Notes: generated by a model not told the origin, from the letters alone. A stretch of 64,000 nt of DNA from Thermoanaerobacterium saccharolyticum (GCF_000747665.1 NZ_BBKT01000045.1:1-64000), one strand, 5' to 3'; shown: positions 44,842 to 54,565, counted from the stretch's first letter. Made by a program: numbers and translations.

Positions 44842-44870
44842 TTGTAAGTGTGAAATAAAATTTGTATAAT
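44842..44870 (+). promoter_or_regulatory. Promoter of gltX
   Basis: TTGTAA (44842-44847), 17 bases, TATAAT (44865-44870). The -10 overlaps an ATG at 44869, which excludes that ATG as the gene start. Confidence 0.65.
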
Positions 44871-44904
44871 GTATATGATGAATACAAAAGATGGAGATGG
44901 CTAT

Positions 44905-46365
44905 ATGGAAAGAAGAGTTAGGTTTGCACCAAGCCCTACCGGTGCTATTCACATAGGCAATATTCGCACTGCATTGTTTAATTATTTATTTTCAAGAAGT
45001 GAGGGCGCTAAGCTTATATTGAGAATAGAAGATACGGATCTTACAAGGTCTTCTAAGGACTTTGAAAATTTGATATTCAAAGAGTTAGACTGGCTTGGCA
45101 TAGAATGGGATGAAGGGCCTGATAAACCTGGTGAATATGGACCATACAGGCAAAGTGAAAGGCTTCACATATACAATCAATATGCAGAAAAGCTTATAGA
45201 AGAAGGTAAAGCTTACAGATGTTACTGTACTCCTGAAGAGCTGGATAAAGACAGAGAGGAGTCTGTTAAAAGAGGGGATATACCAAGGTATTCGGGAAGA
45301 TGCCGGCATTTGACTAAAGAACAGGAAGAAGAATATCTGCGGCAAGGCAGGAAGCCTTCCATTAGATTTATAATTCCTGATGATGTTACAATATCATTTG
45401 ACGATATGATAAAGGGAAAGATCGAAATTAAGTCAGACACGCTGGGCGGTGACATGATAATAATAAAATCTGATGGCATGCCGACTTACAACTTTGCAGT
45501 TGTCGTAGATGATACCCTTATGAAAATAACCCATGTCATAAGAGGTGAAGATCATATTTACAACACCCCTAAGCAGCTTCTCATTTATGAAGCGCTTGGC
45601 TTTAAACCACCTGTATTTGCTCATGCGCCTCTTATTTTGGGACCAGACAGGACTAAGCTTTCCAAAAGACATGGGAATACTTACATTGGACAATACAGGG
45701 AAAAGGGGTATTTGCCTGAAGCGATGTTTAACTTTTTATCGCTTTTAAGCTGGTCGCCAGATGACAATGTTGAATTGATGTCTAAAGATGAAATAATTAA
45801 AAAATTTAATTTCAATAAAATCCACAGTGCCAATCCTGTATTTGACGTAGAAAAGTTGAATTGGATGAATCAGCACTACATTCAGATGAGTTCTATCGAA
45901 AGAATTGTAGATTTAAGCTTGCCACATCTTAAAGAGGCAGGTTATATTGAAAATGTGGATGAGGCTACGTACGAATGGCTAAAAAAAGTTGTCTCGCTTT
46001 TTAAAGACGGTTTGCACTATGTGGCTGAATTGAAAGACAAAGCGAGAATGTTCTTTGACGGTGATTTGGAATACAACGGCGCAACAAGGGAAATTCTGCT
46101 GTCAAGTGATGCTAAGAATGTGCTTATGGGTTTTAAAGAAGAAATTGAAAATATGGATGAAGTCACAGAAGAGGGTATAAAAGAACTGCTAAAGATGTTG
46201 CAAAAGAAGATAGGAGTTAAGGGAAAAGCCTTTTTCATGCCTATAAGAATCGCTTTAACAGGGCAAGACCATGGGCCTGAACTTGTGATGATAATTTCTC
46301 TTTTAGGCAAACAGAAAGTATTGCAGAGGATAGACAAAGCCTTAAAATTAATATCGCAAATGTGA
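44905..46365 (+). CDS. gltX: Glutamyl-tRNA synthetase
   Basis: A 486-residue class I synthetase with the HIGH-like HIGN at 16-19 in FAPSPTGAIHIGNIRTA and the KMSKS-like LSKRHGN near 250. In organisms of this group it may be non-discriminating and also charge tRNA-Gln. ATG 44905 follows GGAGATGG and lies downstream of the promoter. First of the gltX, T-box, cysE, cysS group. Confidence 0.95.
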   Translation: MERRVRFAPSPTGAIHIGNIRTALFNYLFSRSEGAKLILRIEDTDLTRSSKDFENLIFKELDWLGIEWDEGPDKPGEYGPYRQSERLHIYNQYAEKLIEEGKAYRCYCTPEELDKDREESVKRGDIPRYSGRCRHLTKEQEEEYLRQGRKPSIRFIIPDDVTISFDDMIKGKIEIKSDTLGGDMIIIKSDGMPTYNFAVVVDDTLMKITHVIRGEDHIYNTPKQLLIYEALGFKPPVFAHAPLILGPDRTKLSKRHGNTYIGQYREKGYLPEAMFNFLSLLSWSPDDNVELMSKDEIIKKFNFNKIHSANPVFDVEKLNWMNQHYIQMSSIERIVDLSLPHLKEAGYIENVDEATYEWLKKVVSLFKDGLHYVAELKDKARMFFDGDLEYNGATREILLSSDAKNVLMGFKEEIENMDEVTEEGIKELLKMLQKKIGVKGKAFFMPIRIALTGQDHGPELVMIISLLGKQKVLQRIDKALKLISQM

Positions 46366-46369
46366 TGAT

Positions 46370-46565
46370 TGGGAGAGTAGCATAATAGATTCCAAAAGAG
46401 AGGAGCTGTCGTGGGCTGAAAGCAGCTTCTGGATATATTGTGTGAAGTGCACCCATGAGCAATGCGCATTGTCGCACGGGTATCCGTTATAAATACAAGT
46501 GGAGTTTACTCAATCAGAGTGGAACCGCGAGCCCCCTCGTCTCTGGATGATGGGGGATTTTTTTA
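46370..46565 (+). promoter_or_regulatory. T-box riboswitch for cysteine, upstream of cysE-cysS
   Basis: The conserved T-box AGAGTGGAACCGCG is at 46516-46529. Stem I contains GAGCTG/CAGCTTC, and the probable specifier codon is TGC (Cys) at 46448-46450 within GAAGTGCACC. The terminator is CCCCC-TCGTC-TCTG-GATGA-T-GGGGG followed by seven T's (46532-46564). Uncharged tRNA-Cys should stabilise the antiterminator and turn on cysteine synthesis and charging. Confidence 0.9.
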
Positions 46566-46596
46566 TCAATTATTACAAAAAAGGGGATTGGTTATC

Positions 46597-47268
46597 GTGT
46601 TTAAAACATTAAAGGAGGACATTAAGGTAGTGTTTGAAAGAGATCCGGCTGCAAAAAGCATATTAGAAGTAATTTTATGCTATCCGGGATTCCATGCTAT
46701 AATATTTCATAGAATTGCACACTACTTATACAATAAAAAGCTGTTGCTGTTATCAAGGCTTATTTCACAATTTAGCAGGTTTTTAACAGGAATAGAAATA
46801 CACCCAGGAGCTAAAATAGGCAAAGGATTTTTTATAGATCATGGAATGGGCGTAGTGATAGGGGAGACGACAGAAATAGGGGATAACGTGACGTTATACC
46901 AAGGAGTTACATTAGGTGGCACTGGTAAAGATAAAGGCAAGAGACATCCTACTATAGGCAATAATGTAGTTGTTGGAAGCGGTGCAAAAGTCTTAGGACC
47001 TATAAAGATAGGCGACAATACGAAGATAGGTGCAGGTGCCGTAGTGTTGCATGATGTTCCACCCAATTGCACTGTAGTCGGTGTCCCTGGACATTGTGTA
47101 AAAAAAGACAATATTAGAGTAAGTCCAGCATCTAAAGCAAATGTGGACTTAGAACATGGAAAGTTGCCTGATCCAATTGAAGATGAGTTAAGAAGGTTAA
47201 AGGCCAGAATCAAAAGGTTAGAAACCTATATAAACAATGTGGAGGATGATAGAGATGAAGATTTATAA
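46597..47268 (+). CDS. cysE: Serine O-acetyltransferase
   Basis: Makes O-acetylserine, the cysteine precursor. About 223 residues with left-handed beta-helix hexapeptide repeats ([33 protein letters not shown]). The start is a GTG at 46597 after AAAAGGGGA; the longer frame runs back into the T-box and is not real. A C-terminal charged coil ([13 protein letters not shown]) follows the helix. It overlaps cysS by 14 bases. Confidence 0.93.
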   Translation: MFKTLKEDIKVVFERDPAAKSILEVILCYPGFHAIIFHRIAHYLYNKKLLLLSRLISQFSRFLTGIEIHPGAKIGKGFFIDHGMGVVIGETTEIGDNVTLYQGVTLGGTGKDKGKRHPTIGNNVVVGSGAKVLGPIKIGDNTKIGAGAVVLHDVPPNCTVVGVPGHCVKKDNIRVSPASKANVDLEHGKLPDPIEDELRRLKARIKRLETYINNVEDDRDEDL

Positions 47269-48649
47269 TACGCTTACCAGAAGAAAAGAGGAATTTGAAC
47301 CACTAAACGACAATGTTGTGAATATGTATGTGTGTGGACCTACTGTGTACAATTTTATCCATATAGGAAATGCAAGAGCGTTTATCGTCTTTGATACCGT
47401 CAGAAGGTATTTGGAATATAAAGGATATAAAGTAAACTATGTTCAGAACTTTACAGATATAGATGATAAACTCATAAAAAGATCCCATGAAGAAAACACA
47501 ACTGTAAAAGAATTAGCTGACAGGTACATTGAAGAGTATTTCAAGGATGCTGACAGCTTGGGAATAAAAAGAGCTACTTTCCATCCAAGAGCTACAGAAA
47601 ACATCGAGGAAATAATCGAGTTTGTGAAAAAGCTTATTGATAAAGGGTTTGCTTATGAAAAAGATGGGAATGTGTACTATGATACGACGAAATTTAAAGA
47701 TTATGGGAAACTTTCACATAAAAATATAGATGAATTAAAAGCTGGAGCCAGAATAGAGGTAAATGAAGACAAAAAGAATCCAACAGATTTCGTCCTTTGG
47801 AAGGCTGCAAAGGAAGGAGAACCGTATTGGGATAGCCCATGGGGTAAAGGCAGACCCGGTTGGCATATTGAGTGCTCGACTATGTCCACAAAGTATTTAG
47901 GCAAAACCCTTGACATACATGCAGGTGGGCCTGATCTTATATTTCCGCATCATGAGAATGAGATTGCCCAGAGTGAAGCCGCAAATGACGCAGAATTTGC
48001 AAAGTATTGGATGCACATAGGATACTTAAACATTAATAATGAAAAAATGTCCAAATCCAAAAACAATTTTTTCACTGTAAGAGACGTGATTAGCCAATAT
48101 GATCCTGAAGTTTTGAGGTTTTTCATGTTGATGTCTCATTACAGAAATCCAATCAATTATAGTCAAGACCTTATAGAGCAGGCCAAAGGAGGATTTTTAA
48201 GATTAAGCAACACTGTTTACAACTTGCAACACCTTTTGGATGTGGCGAAAGACAGGCAATTAAGAGATGAAGAAAAGGCGTACAAAGAGAAATATGAAGA
48301 GTACAAAAGAAAGTTTGAAGAAGCGATGGATGACGATTTTAACACTGCTGATGCTATATCGGTCATCTTTGAAATGGTAAGAGATATTAATTCAAATATA
48401 GATGGAAATTCTCCAAAAGAATTGATAAAATATATATTGGATGTTTTCTTAAATTTGTCTTCTGTCCTTGGCATAACTTACAAGAAAAAAGATTTATTGG
48501 ATGATGAGATTAAAGAATTGATAGAAAAGAGGCAAGAAGCCAGAAAGGCAAAGAATTGGGCAGAGGCTGACAGAATAAGAGATGAATTGAAAAAACAAGG
48601 GATAGTATTGGAAGATACACCTAACGGAGTAAGGTGGAAGAGAGTTTGA
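47255..48649 (+). CDS. cysS: Cysteinyl-tRNA synthetase
   Basis: A 464-residue class I synthetase with HIGH-like [10 protein letters not shown], zinc ligands including Cys in CGPTVYN and the ECS segment, [13 protein letters not shown], and KMSKSKNN near 265. ATG 47255 follows GGAGGATG. Controlled with cysE by the T-box. Confidence 0.96.
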   Translation: MKIYNTLTRRKEEFEPLNDNVVNMYVCGPTVYNFIHIGNARAFIVFDTVRRYLEYKGYKVNYVQNFTDIDDKLIKRSHEENTTVKELADRYIEEYFKDADSLGIKRATFHPRATENIEEIIEFVKKLIDKGFAYEKDGNVYYDTTKFKDYGKLSHKNIDELKAGARIEVNEDKKNPTDFVLWKAAKEGEPYWDSPWGKGRPGWHIECSTMSTKYLGKTLDIHAGGPDLIFPHHENEIAQSEAANDAEFAKYWMHIGYLNINNEKMSKSKNNFFTVRDVISQYDPEVLRFFMLMSHYRNPINYSQDLIEQAKGGFLRLSNTVYNLQHLLDVAKDRQLRDEEKAYKEKYEEYKRKFEEAMDDDFNTADAISVIFEMVRDINSNIDGNSPKELIKYILDVFLNLSSVLGITYKKKDLLDDEIKELIEKRQEARKAKNWAEADRIRDELKKQGIVLEDTPNGVRWKRV

Positions 48650-49071
48650 TGAATCTTTTTACAAAGGATGGTAAAGTTCTTACAAGAAAAGATGTTATGA
48701 ATTTATCGCCGCTTATTATGGCCTTTATCGGCGATAGTGTCTATGATTTGTTTATAAGGACTAATATTTCCGCAAAAGGAAATAGGCCCATAAACAAGAT
48801 TCACAGAGAATGTGTTAAGTATGTAAAGGCGTCATCACAGTCTGAAATTTTGAAAAATCTCTATGATATATTTGATGAAGAAGAAAAGGATATAATAAGA
48901 AGGGGAAGGAATGTAAAAAGCGCTACTATTCCAAAGCACGCCGGTATCGAAGAATACCGGCTGGCTACTGCCTTTGAGGCTTTACTTGGCTACTTGTATC
49001 TTTTAGGAAGATATGATAGGCTTGATGAAATACTAAACTATGCATTAAACTATAATATAAATGAGGGTTAA
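48649..49071 (+). CDS. mrnC: Mini-ribonuclease III
   Basis: A 140-residue RNase III catalytic domain without a dsRNA-binding domain; it matures 23S rRNA ends. LSPLIMAFIGDSVYDLFIR holds the metal-binding region and EEYRLATAFEALLGYLYL the second acidic motif. The ATG overlaps the cysS stop (TGATG). Confidence 0.94.
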   Translation: MNLFTKDGKVLTRKDVMNLSPLIMAFIGDSVYDLFIRTNISAKGNRPINKIHRECVKYVKASSQSEILKNLYDIFDEEEKDIIRRGRNVKSATIPKHAGIEEYRLATAFEALLGYLYLLGRYDRLDEILNYALNYNINEG

Positions 49072-49073
49072 TT

Positions 49074-49820
49074 ATGAGAGAAAATGAAAATATAATATAC
49101 GGGAGGAATCCTGTATTAGAAGCGATTAACAGTGGACGAGAGATTGAAAAAATATATGTTTCAAAAAATGCTAAAGGGAATATCTCTAAAATTATAAAAT
49201 CTGCAAGAGATAAAAATATAATCGTATCAACTGCAGACAATGTGACATTAGACAAGATGTCCGGAAATGGTAACCATCAAGGGGTAGTCGCATTGTGTTC
49301 CCTCTACAAGTATTGTGATGTTGAAGACATACTTGAGTATGCCAATGAGAAAGGCGAAAAGCCTTTTATTCTGTTATTGGATGGAATAACAGACACGCAT
49401 AACTTTGGGGCCATAATAAGGACTGCAGAAGCTTTTTCAGCTCACGGCATCGTAATACCAAAGAGAAGATCTGCCATCGTAAACAGTACAGTCGTAAAGA
49501 CATCAGCAGGTGCAACTGAGTACATGAAAATTGCAAAGGTTTCAAATATAAACAATGCGATAAATAACCTAAAGAAACAGGGTGTATGGATTGTAGGCAG
49601 CAGCGTAGATGCAAAAGAGGATTTTAGCAATGTGGATTATGACCAGCCTATAGCTATAGTCATTGGCAGTGAAGGCGAAGGGATATCTGATCTTGTTAAA
49701 AAGAACTGTGATTATCTCGTGAAGATACCAATGATGGGCAATATGAATTCGCTGAATGCATCGGTAGCGGCATCTATTTTTATGTACGAGGTTGTACGAC
49801 AGAGGTTGGGTAAGGCGTGA
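49074..49820 (+). CDS. rlmB: 23S rRNA 2'-O-ribose methyltransferase, TrmH family
   Basis: A 248-residue SPOUT methyltransferase: an N-terminal L30e-like RNA-binding part (IIYGRNPVLEAI), then DGITDTHNFGAIIRTAEAF, VIGSEGEGISDL and MNSLNASVAASIFMYEV that form the knot and SAM site. The family methylates G2251 of 23S rRNA in E. coli. It begins 2 bases after mrnC. Confidence 0.93.
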   Translation: MRENENIIYGRNPVLEAINSGREIEKIYVSKNAKGNISKIIKSARDKNIIVSTADNVTLDKMSGNGNHQGVVALCSLYKYCDVEDILEYANEKGEKPFILLLDGITDTHNFGAIIRTAEAFSAHGIVIPKRRSAIVNSTVVKTSAGATEYMKIAKVSNINNAINNLKKQGVWIVGSSVDAKEDFSNVDYDQPIAIVIGSEGEGISDLVKKNCDYLVKIPMMGNMNSLNASVAASIFMYEVVRQRLGKA

Positions 49821-49824
49821 TTTG

Positions 49825-50319
49825 ATGTACATGGTGATTGATGGGTATAACGTCATAAACAATTGGCAGGATTTAAAGTTTGAGGCGAGAAATAACCTTG
49901 AAGATGCCAGACAAAAGTTGATAGACACACTTCAAAATTTCAGAGGGTATACAGGGTTTAATATAATACTTGTCTTTGATGCGATGTATGCCAAAGGGAA
50001 ACAGCAAAACAAGGAATATCACAATGGAATCGAGGTCGTATATACGAAGGAAGGTGAGTCTGCTGATAGCTATATTGAAGGGTTGATAAAGGAAATAGTC
50101 AAAAAAGATAAAGTCGTTGTTGTGACTTCTGATTGGATATTACAACAAGTCGTATTAGGTCAAGGTGCGATAAGGATGTCATCAAGGGAGTTATACGAAG
50201 AATTGAATAATTATTTAGAAGATAAGAAGAAATTTTACACTAAAGATGATAAGAAAGACAGCATTGAATCAAGACTCTCAGAAGAAATTATAGAAAGGCT
50301 TAAGAAAATGGCTGAGTAA
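49825..50319 (+). CDS. rae1: NYN-domain ribonuclease Rae1/YacP
   Basis: A 164-residue PIN-like NYN nuclease with VIDGYNVIN at the N-terminus and acidic residues in FDAMYAKG and VVVTSDWILQ. In Bacillus, Rae1 cleaves mRNA in the ribosomal A site. The ATG at 49825 overlaps the end of rlmB by a few bases' distance; 49831 is an alternative start. Confidence 0.9.
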   Translation: MYMVIDGYNVINNWQDLKFEARNNLEDARQKLIDTLQNFRGYTGFNIILVFDAMYAKGKQQNKEYHNGIEVVYTKEGESADSYIEGLIKEIVKKDKVVVVTSDWILQQVVLGQGAIRMSSRELYEELNNYLEDKKKFYTKDDKKDSIESRLSEEIIERLKKMAE

Positions 50320-50342
50320 TAAAAATATTCTTTATTACAATC

Positions 50343-50371
50343 TTGACTACAATCTCTATTAAAAGTATAAT
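50343..50371 (+). promoter_or_regulatory. Promoter of sigH
   Basis: TTGACT (50343-50348), 17 bases, TATAAT (50366-50371). Confidence 0.75.
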
Positions 50372-50410
50372 TATTTATGTGAACTTGGCCTATAAGCGGA
50401 GGCGATTTTT

Positions 50411-51055
50411 GTGAAATCGGGGGCACAAATAGATCTATACAATATTTTTTCATCGATGGATGAAGGTGATGTTGTAGAAGAGGCTCAGAGAGGCAACGAA
50501 GCAGCACTGGAATTCATCATCGATAAGTACTATTCTTTTGTCAAGGCAAAGGCTCGTTCCTACTTTTTGGTCGGTGCGGATAAGGAAGATATAGTGCAGG
50601 AAGGCATGATCGGGTTATACAAGGCTATTCGCGATTTTAAAAGCGATAAGCTGTCATCGTTTAAAGCTTTTGCTGAGCTATGCATAACGAGGCAAATGAT
50701 AACTGCCATCAAAACTGCTACAAGGCAAAAACATATTCCTCTTAATTCTTATGTTTCTCTAAATAAACCGATTTTTGAGGAGGAGTCGGATAGGACTTTG
50801 ATGGATGTTGTGTCCAGCGAATGCGTATCTGACCCTGAGGAGTTAATAATAAACCGAGAGGAATACGTTAACATCGAAAACAAGATTGGCGAGATGTTAA
50901 GTGACCTTGAGTGGGAAGTGCTTATATCCTATCTTGATGGAAAGTCGTATCAGGAGATTGCTGTTGAGCTTAGAAGACATGTAAAATCGATAGATAATGC
51001 CCTCCAAAGAGTAAAAAGAAAGCTTGAAAGATATCTGGAGATGAGAAATAGTTAA
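50411..51055 (+). CDS. sigH: RNA polymerase sigma-H factor
   Basis: A 214-residue sigma-70-family factor that starts sporulation and stationary-phase transcription. Region 2 contains DKEDIVQEGMIGLYKAIRDFK and region 4 YLDGKSYQEIAVELRRHVKSIDNALQRVKRKL. The GTG start follows CGGAGGCG. Its position after rae1 is the standard Firmicute one. It has its own strong promoter. Confidence 0.95.
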   Translation: MKSGAQIDLYNIFSSMDEGDVVEEAQRGNEAALEFIIDKYYSFVKAKARSYFLVGADKEDIVQEGMIGLYKAIRDFKSDKLSSFKAFAELCITRQMITAIKTATRQKHIPLNSYVSLNKPIFEEESDRTLMDVVSSECVSDPEELIINREEYVNIENKIGEMLSDLEWEVLISYLDGKSYQEIAVELRRHVKSIDNALQRVKRKLERYLEMRNS

Positions 51056-51058
51056 GTA

Positions 51059-51087
51059 TTGACATTTTAAAGCTTTTATAGTAGAAT
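51059..51087 (+). promoter_or_regulatory. Promoter of tRNA-Thr and probably tuf
   Basis: A consensus TTGACA (51059-51064), 17 bases, TAGAAT (51082-51087), four bases after the sigH stop. It should drive the tRNA at 51112 and, without a visible terminator between, tuf. Confidence 0.8.
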
Positions 51088-51111
51088 TTAAAATTGATGC
51101 AAAATATGATT

Positions 51112-51187
51112 GCCCACGTAGCTCAGTCGGCAGAGCGTCGCCTTGGTAAGGCGGAGGTCACCGGTTCAATCCCGGTCATGGGCTCCA
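51112..51187 (+). tRNA. tRNA-Thr (anticodon GGT)
   Basis: A 76-base cloverleaf with encoded CCA. Anticodon loop CTTGGTAAG gives GGT. T-loop GGTTCAATC and D-loop AGTCGGC are normal. The acceptor stem has one C-A mismatch at the sixth pair (GCCCACG with CATGGGC), which could be a base error or a natural mispair. Confidence 0.93.
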
Positions 51188-51224
51188 ATTTTATTTTTTT
51201 GTACTTAAGTTGTTTAAAACATAG

Positions 51225-51240
51225 AAACGCGTGGATGAGT
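51225..51240 (+). repeat. Repeated leader element, copy 1 (before tuf)
   Basis: AAACGCGTGGATGAGT lies 23 bases before the tuf ATG. The same 16 bases recur at 52584-52599 before rpsJ. A perfect ACGCGT palindrome sits within. Confidence 0.6.
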
Positions 51241-51263
51241 TTATTAAAGTAGGAGGAAAAGAA

Positions 51264-52466
51264 ATGGCAAAGCAAAAATTCGAAAGAAAGAAACCCCATG
51301 CAAACATAGGGACAATAGGACACGTAGACCATGGCAAAACGACATTAACATCAGCAATAACGATAGTATTATCAAAACAAGGAATGGCACAAGCAACAGC
51401 ATACGATGAAATAGACAAAGCACCAGAAGAAAAAGCAAGAGGAATCACAATAAACACAATGCACGTAGAATATGAGACAGAGAAAAGGCACTATGCCCAT
51501 GTTGACTGTCCAGGACACGCAGACTACGTAAAGAACATGATAACAGGAGCAGCGCAGATGGACGGAGCGATACTGGTAGTATCAGCAGCAGACGGTCCAA
51601 TGCCACAGACAAGAGAGCATATCCTGTTGGCAAGACAGGTAGGCGTACCATACATCGTAGTATTTTTAAACAAAGCAGACATGGTAGACGACCAAGAATT
51701 AATCGAATTAGTAGAGATGGAAGTAAGAGAGCTGTTAAATGAATATGAATTTCCAGGAGATGACACACCGATAGTAGTAGGTTCAGCATTAAAAGCAATG
51801 GAATGCGGATGTGGACAAAGAGACTGTCAATGGTGTGGCAAGATATGGGACTTAATGGATGCAGTTGACAGCTATATACCGACACCAGAAAGAGATGTAG
51901 ACAAACCATTCCTGATGCCAGTAGAAGATGTATTCACGATAACAGGAAGAGGAACAGTTGCGACAGGAAGAGTAGAGAGAGGCAAATTAAAAGTAGGGGA
52001 CGAAGTAGAGATAATAGGATTATCAGACGAAAACAAGAAGACAGTAGTAACAGGCGTAGAGATGTTCAGGAAGACGTTGGATGAAGCAGAAGCAGGAGAC
52101 AACATAGGAGTATTGTTAAGAGGAGTAACAAGAGACGAAGTAGAGAGAGGACAAGTATTAGCGAAACCAGGGTCAGTAAAACCGCACACGAAATTTGAAG
52201 GACAAGTATACGTGTTAACAAAAGAAGAAGGCGGAAGACACACACCATTCTTCAATGGATATAGACCACAGTTCTACTTCAGGACAACAGACGTAACAGG
52301 AGTAATAGAATTACCAGAGGGCGTAGAGATGGTAATGCCCGGAGACCACGTAACAATGACAATAGAATTAATAACACCGATAGCGATGGAAGAAGGACTA
52401 AAATTTGCTATAAGAGAAGGCGGACACACAGTAGGAGCCGGTGTTGTTTCCAAGATTCTTGCTTAA
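51264..52466 (+). CDS. tuf: Elongation factor Tu
   Basis: A 400-residue EF-Tu that delivers aminoacyl-tRNA to the ribosome. G1 is GHVDHGKT near 19, then DCPGHADY near 81 and NKADM near 136. A short insert [13 protein letters not shown] near 189 provides five cysteines, as in some thermophilic Clostridia. Codons are almost all A-ending until the last nine, which switch to T/C-ending ones. AGGAGG precedes ATG 51264. Its junction with rpsJ on one side and sigH on the other is suspicious (see findings). Confidence 0.97.
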   Translation: MAKQKFERKKPHANIGTIGHVDHGKTTLTSAITIVLSKQGMAQATAYDEIDKAPEEKARGITINTMHVEYETEKRHYAHVDCPGHADYVKNMITGAAQMDGAILVVSAADGPMPQTREHILLARQVGVPYIVVFLNKADMVDDQELIELVEMEVRELLNEYEFPGDDTPIVVGSALKAMECGCGQRDCQWCGKIWDLMDAVDSYIPTPERDVDKPFLMPVEDVFTITGRGTVATGRVERGKLKVGDEVEIIGLSDENKKTVVTGVEMFRKTLDEAEAGDNIGVLLRGVTRDEVERGQVLAKPGSVKPHTKFEGQVYVLTKEEGGRHTPFFNGYRPQFYFRTTDVTGVIELPEGVEMVMPGDHVTMTIELITPIAMEEGLKFAIREGGHTVGAGVVSKILA

Positions 52467-52473
52467 GAAAAAA

Positions 52474-52503
52474 ATGTGCTAATAGCATAAGCTATTAGCA
52501 CAT
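52474..52503 (+). terminator. Perfect 13-bp hairpin after tuf
   Basis: Arms 52474-52486 and 52491-52503 pair fully around ATAA. The A run is upstream and the downstream tract is weakly T-rich, so it may pause or partly terminate tuf transcripts before the S10 operon. Confidence 0.6.
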
Positions 52504-52523
52504 AACTATTGTTTTGTCAAGAC

Positions 52524-52552
52524 TTGAAATAATGCGGTCTTTAAGGTAAACT
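52524..52552 (+). promoter_or_regulatory. Candidate promoter of the S10 operon
   Basis: TTGAAA (52524-52529), 17 bases, TAAACT (52547-52552). The leader to rpsJ would be about 85 bases and contains the second repeat copy. Confidence 0.5.
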
Positions 52553-52583
52553 AATAAAGTTGGACGGATTTTTACAGAGTTGA

Positions 52584-52599
52584 AAACGCGTGGATGAGT
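52584..52599 (+). repeat. Repeated leader element, copy 2 (before rpsJ)
   Basis: AAACGCGTGGATGAGT, identical to the copy before tuf, 44 bases before the rpsJ ATG. Confidence 0.6.
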
Positions 52600-52643
52600 G
52601 TATATGGAATTAATGATTGCTTATATAGAAGGAGGGAATAATC

Positions 52644-52952
52644 ATGCCCAAACAGAAAATTCGCATAAGGTTAAAAGCTTTTGATCATATGGTGTTAGAT
52701 CAATCTGCTGAAAAGATTGTTGAAACGGCAAAGAGAACAGGTGCAGAAGTGTTAGGACCTATACCACTTCCGACGGAGAGAGATGTAATTACAATACTGA
52801 GAGCGCCACACAAATACAAAGATTCGAGAGAACAGTTTGAGACAAGGACACACAAGAGGCTTATTGATATATTAAGCCCAACACCTAAAACTGTAGATGC
52901 ATTAATGAGGTTGGATTTACCAGCGGGTGTCGATATAGAAATAAAATTATAA
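52644..52952 (+). CDS. rpsJ: Ribosomal protein S10
   Basis: A 102-residue small-subunit protein (also NusE, partner of NusB in antitermination). [26 protein letters not shown] and [29 protein letters not shown] are diagnostic. First gene of the S10 operon, after GAAGGAGGG. Confidence 0.98.
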   Translation: MPKQKIRIRLKAFDHMVLDQSAEKIVETAKRTGAEVLGPIPLPTERDVITILRAPHKYKDSREQFETRTHKRLIDILSPTPKTVDALMRLDLPAGVDIEIKL

Positions 52953-53004
52953 AAATTAGGAAATTATGACGCGAAAGCGTCCGATGATTTCAGGAGGGTA
53001 GAAG

Positions 53005-53634
53005 ATGAAAAAGGCAATACTAGGCAAAAAACATGGAATGACACAGATATTTGTGGGAAACGAAATGATACCAGTTACAGTTGTAGAAGCAGGTCCATGT
53101 GTAGTCGTTCAAAAGAAGACTAAAGAGAATGATGGATACGATGCTATACAGGTTGGTTTCGGTGATGTGAAAGAAAAAAGATTGATAAAGCCTTTAAAGG
53201 GACACTTTGCGAAAGCCAATGTGCCATTTAAAAAGTATTTAAGAGAATTTAGATTGGATGATATATCAGCTTATGAAGTTGGCAGCGAGATAAAAGCTGA
53301 CATCTTTTCTGTTGGTGATAGAGTCGATGTTATTGGAACATCAAAAGGTAAGGGATTTGCAGGTGTCGTAAAAAGGTACAATGCCAACAGAGGACCTATG
53401 GCTCACGGTTCTAAATACCACAGAAGGCCAGGTTCAATGGGAGCTAGTTCAGATCCTTCAAGGACATTTAAAGGTAAAAGACTTCCAGGTCATATGGGAA
53501 ATGAAAGAGTTACTATTCAGAACTTAGAAGTAGTAAAAGTTGATCCTGAAAAGAATTTGCTGCTTATTAAAGGTTCAGTGCCAGGAGTAAAAGGCTCGCT
53601 CCTTATGATAAGAGACACTGTTAAGAGCAAATAA
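53005..53634 (+). CDS. rplC: Ribosomal protein L3
   Basis: A 209-residue large-subunit protein that helps nucleate 50S assembly. [12 protein letters not shown] starts it and the long loop [30 protein letters not shown] reaches towards the peptidyl-transferase centre. GGAGGGTAG precedes the ATG. Confidence 0.98.
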   Translation: MKKAILGKKHGMTQIFVGNEMIPVTVVEAGPCVVVQKKTKENDGYDAIQVGFGDVKEKRLIKPLKGHFAKANVPFKKYLREFRLDDISAYEVGSEIKADIFSVGDRVDVIGTSKGKGFAGVVKRYNANRGPMAHGSKYHRRPGSMGASSDPSRTFKGKRLPGHMGNERVTIQNLEVVKVDPEKNLLLIKGSVPGVKGSLLMIRDTVKSK

Positions 53635-53651
53635 CGAAAGGAGGAAAATAG

Positions 53652-54272
53652 ATGCCGAAGGTAGCGGTTTACAATATAAATGCAGAACAGATTGGTGAAA
53701 TTGAGTTGAGTGATAATGTATTTGGCGTTGAAGTAAATGTGCCTGTCATGCATGAAGCGGTTTTAAATTATTTGGCAAACCAAAGGCAGGGCACTCATTC
53801 AACAAAAAGACGTGGCGAAGTTAGAGGTGGCGGCATTAAGCCGTGGAGACAAAAAGGTACTGGTAGAGCTCGCCAGGGAAGTATAAGAGCACCACAATGG
53901 GTAAAAGGTGGCGTTGTTTTTGGACCAAAACCTAGAGACTACAGTTACAACATTCCAAAGAAGGTTAAGAGACTTGCGTTAAAATCAGCGTTATCGTCAA
54001 AAGTTAGGGACAACGAGATAATAGTCATTGATGATATCAATATAGATGAGCCAAAGACTAAAAAAATTGCCGAGATGCTTAAAAAGTTTGACGTGAAGAA
54101 TGCGCTTATTGTTATTCCTGAAGGTAAGGAAAATGTCGTTTTGTCATCTCGAAACATACCAAATGTAAAGGCTGTTTTTGCAAATAGCTTAAACACATAC
54201 GATGTATTAAAATATGACAGATTCATAATTACGAAGGATGCTGTTAATAAAGTTGAGGAGGTGTATGCTTGA
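53652..54272 (+). CDS. rplD: Ribosomal protein L4
   Basis: A 206-residue protein lining the exit tunnel; in E. coli it also represses the S10 operon. The tunnel loop [25 protein letters not shown] carries the macrolide-relevant residues. Stop overlaps the rplW start (TGATG). Confidence 0.98.
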   Translation: MPKVAVYNINAEQIGEIELSDNVFGVEVNVPVMHEAVLNYLANQRQGTHSTKRRGEVRGGGIKPWRQKGTGRARQGSIRAPQWVKGGVVFGPKPRDYSYNIPKKVKRLALKSALSSKVRDNEIIVIDDINIDEPKTKKIAEMLKKFDVKNALIVIPEGKENVVLSSRNIPNVKAVFANSLNTYDVLKYDRFIITKDAVNKVEEVYA

Positions 54273-54565
54273 TGGATGCAAGAGATATAATCTTAAAACC
54301 GGTTATTACGGAAAAAAGCATGAATCTGATGAACGAGAGAAAATACACCTTCATCGTCGATAAAAACGCTAATAAGATTCAGATAAAGCAGGCTGTCGAG
54401 GAGCTGTTTGGCGTTGATGTTGAAAAAGTCTATACAATGAACTACATGGGTAAATTAAAAAGAGTAGGAAGAAATGTCGGCAGAACTAATAGCTACAAGA
54501 AGGCTATCGTGAAGCTAAAACCAAATAGTAAAGGAATCGAATTCTTTGAAGGATTGCAAGCATAG
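54272..54565 (+). CDS. rplW: Ribosomal protein L23
   Basis: A 97-residue exit-site protein that docks trigger factor and [26 protein letters not shown] is typical. ATG 54272 follows GAGGAGGTG by 8 bases, better than the TTG one codon earlier. Confidence 0.97.
   Translation: MDARDIILKPVITEKSMNLMNERKYTFIVDKNANKIQIKQAVEELFGVDVEKVYTMNYMGKLKRVGRNVGRTNSYKKAIVKLKPNSKGIEFFEGLQA

Noticed and set aside
51445-51909. Long minus-strand frames within tuf
   Set aside because: They are leucine-rich shadows caused by the A-ending codon bias of tuf, without ribosome-binding sites.
52564-52600. 16S rRNA fragment or rRNA mimic in the rpsJ leader
   Set aside because: Only GGACGG and AACGCGTGG match a conserved 16S segment, with different spacing; too little to call an rRNA relic. 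It is kept only as a remark on the repeated element.
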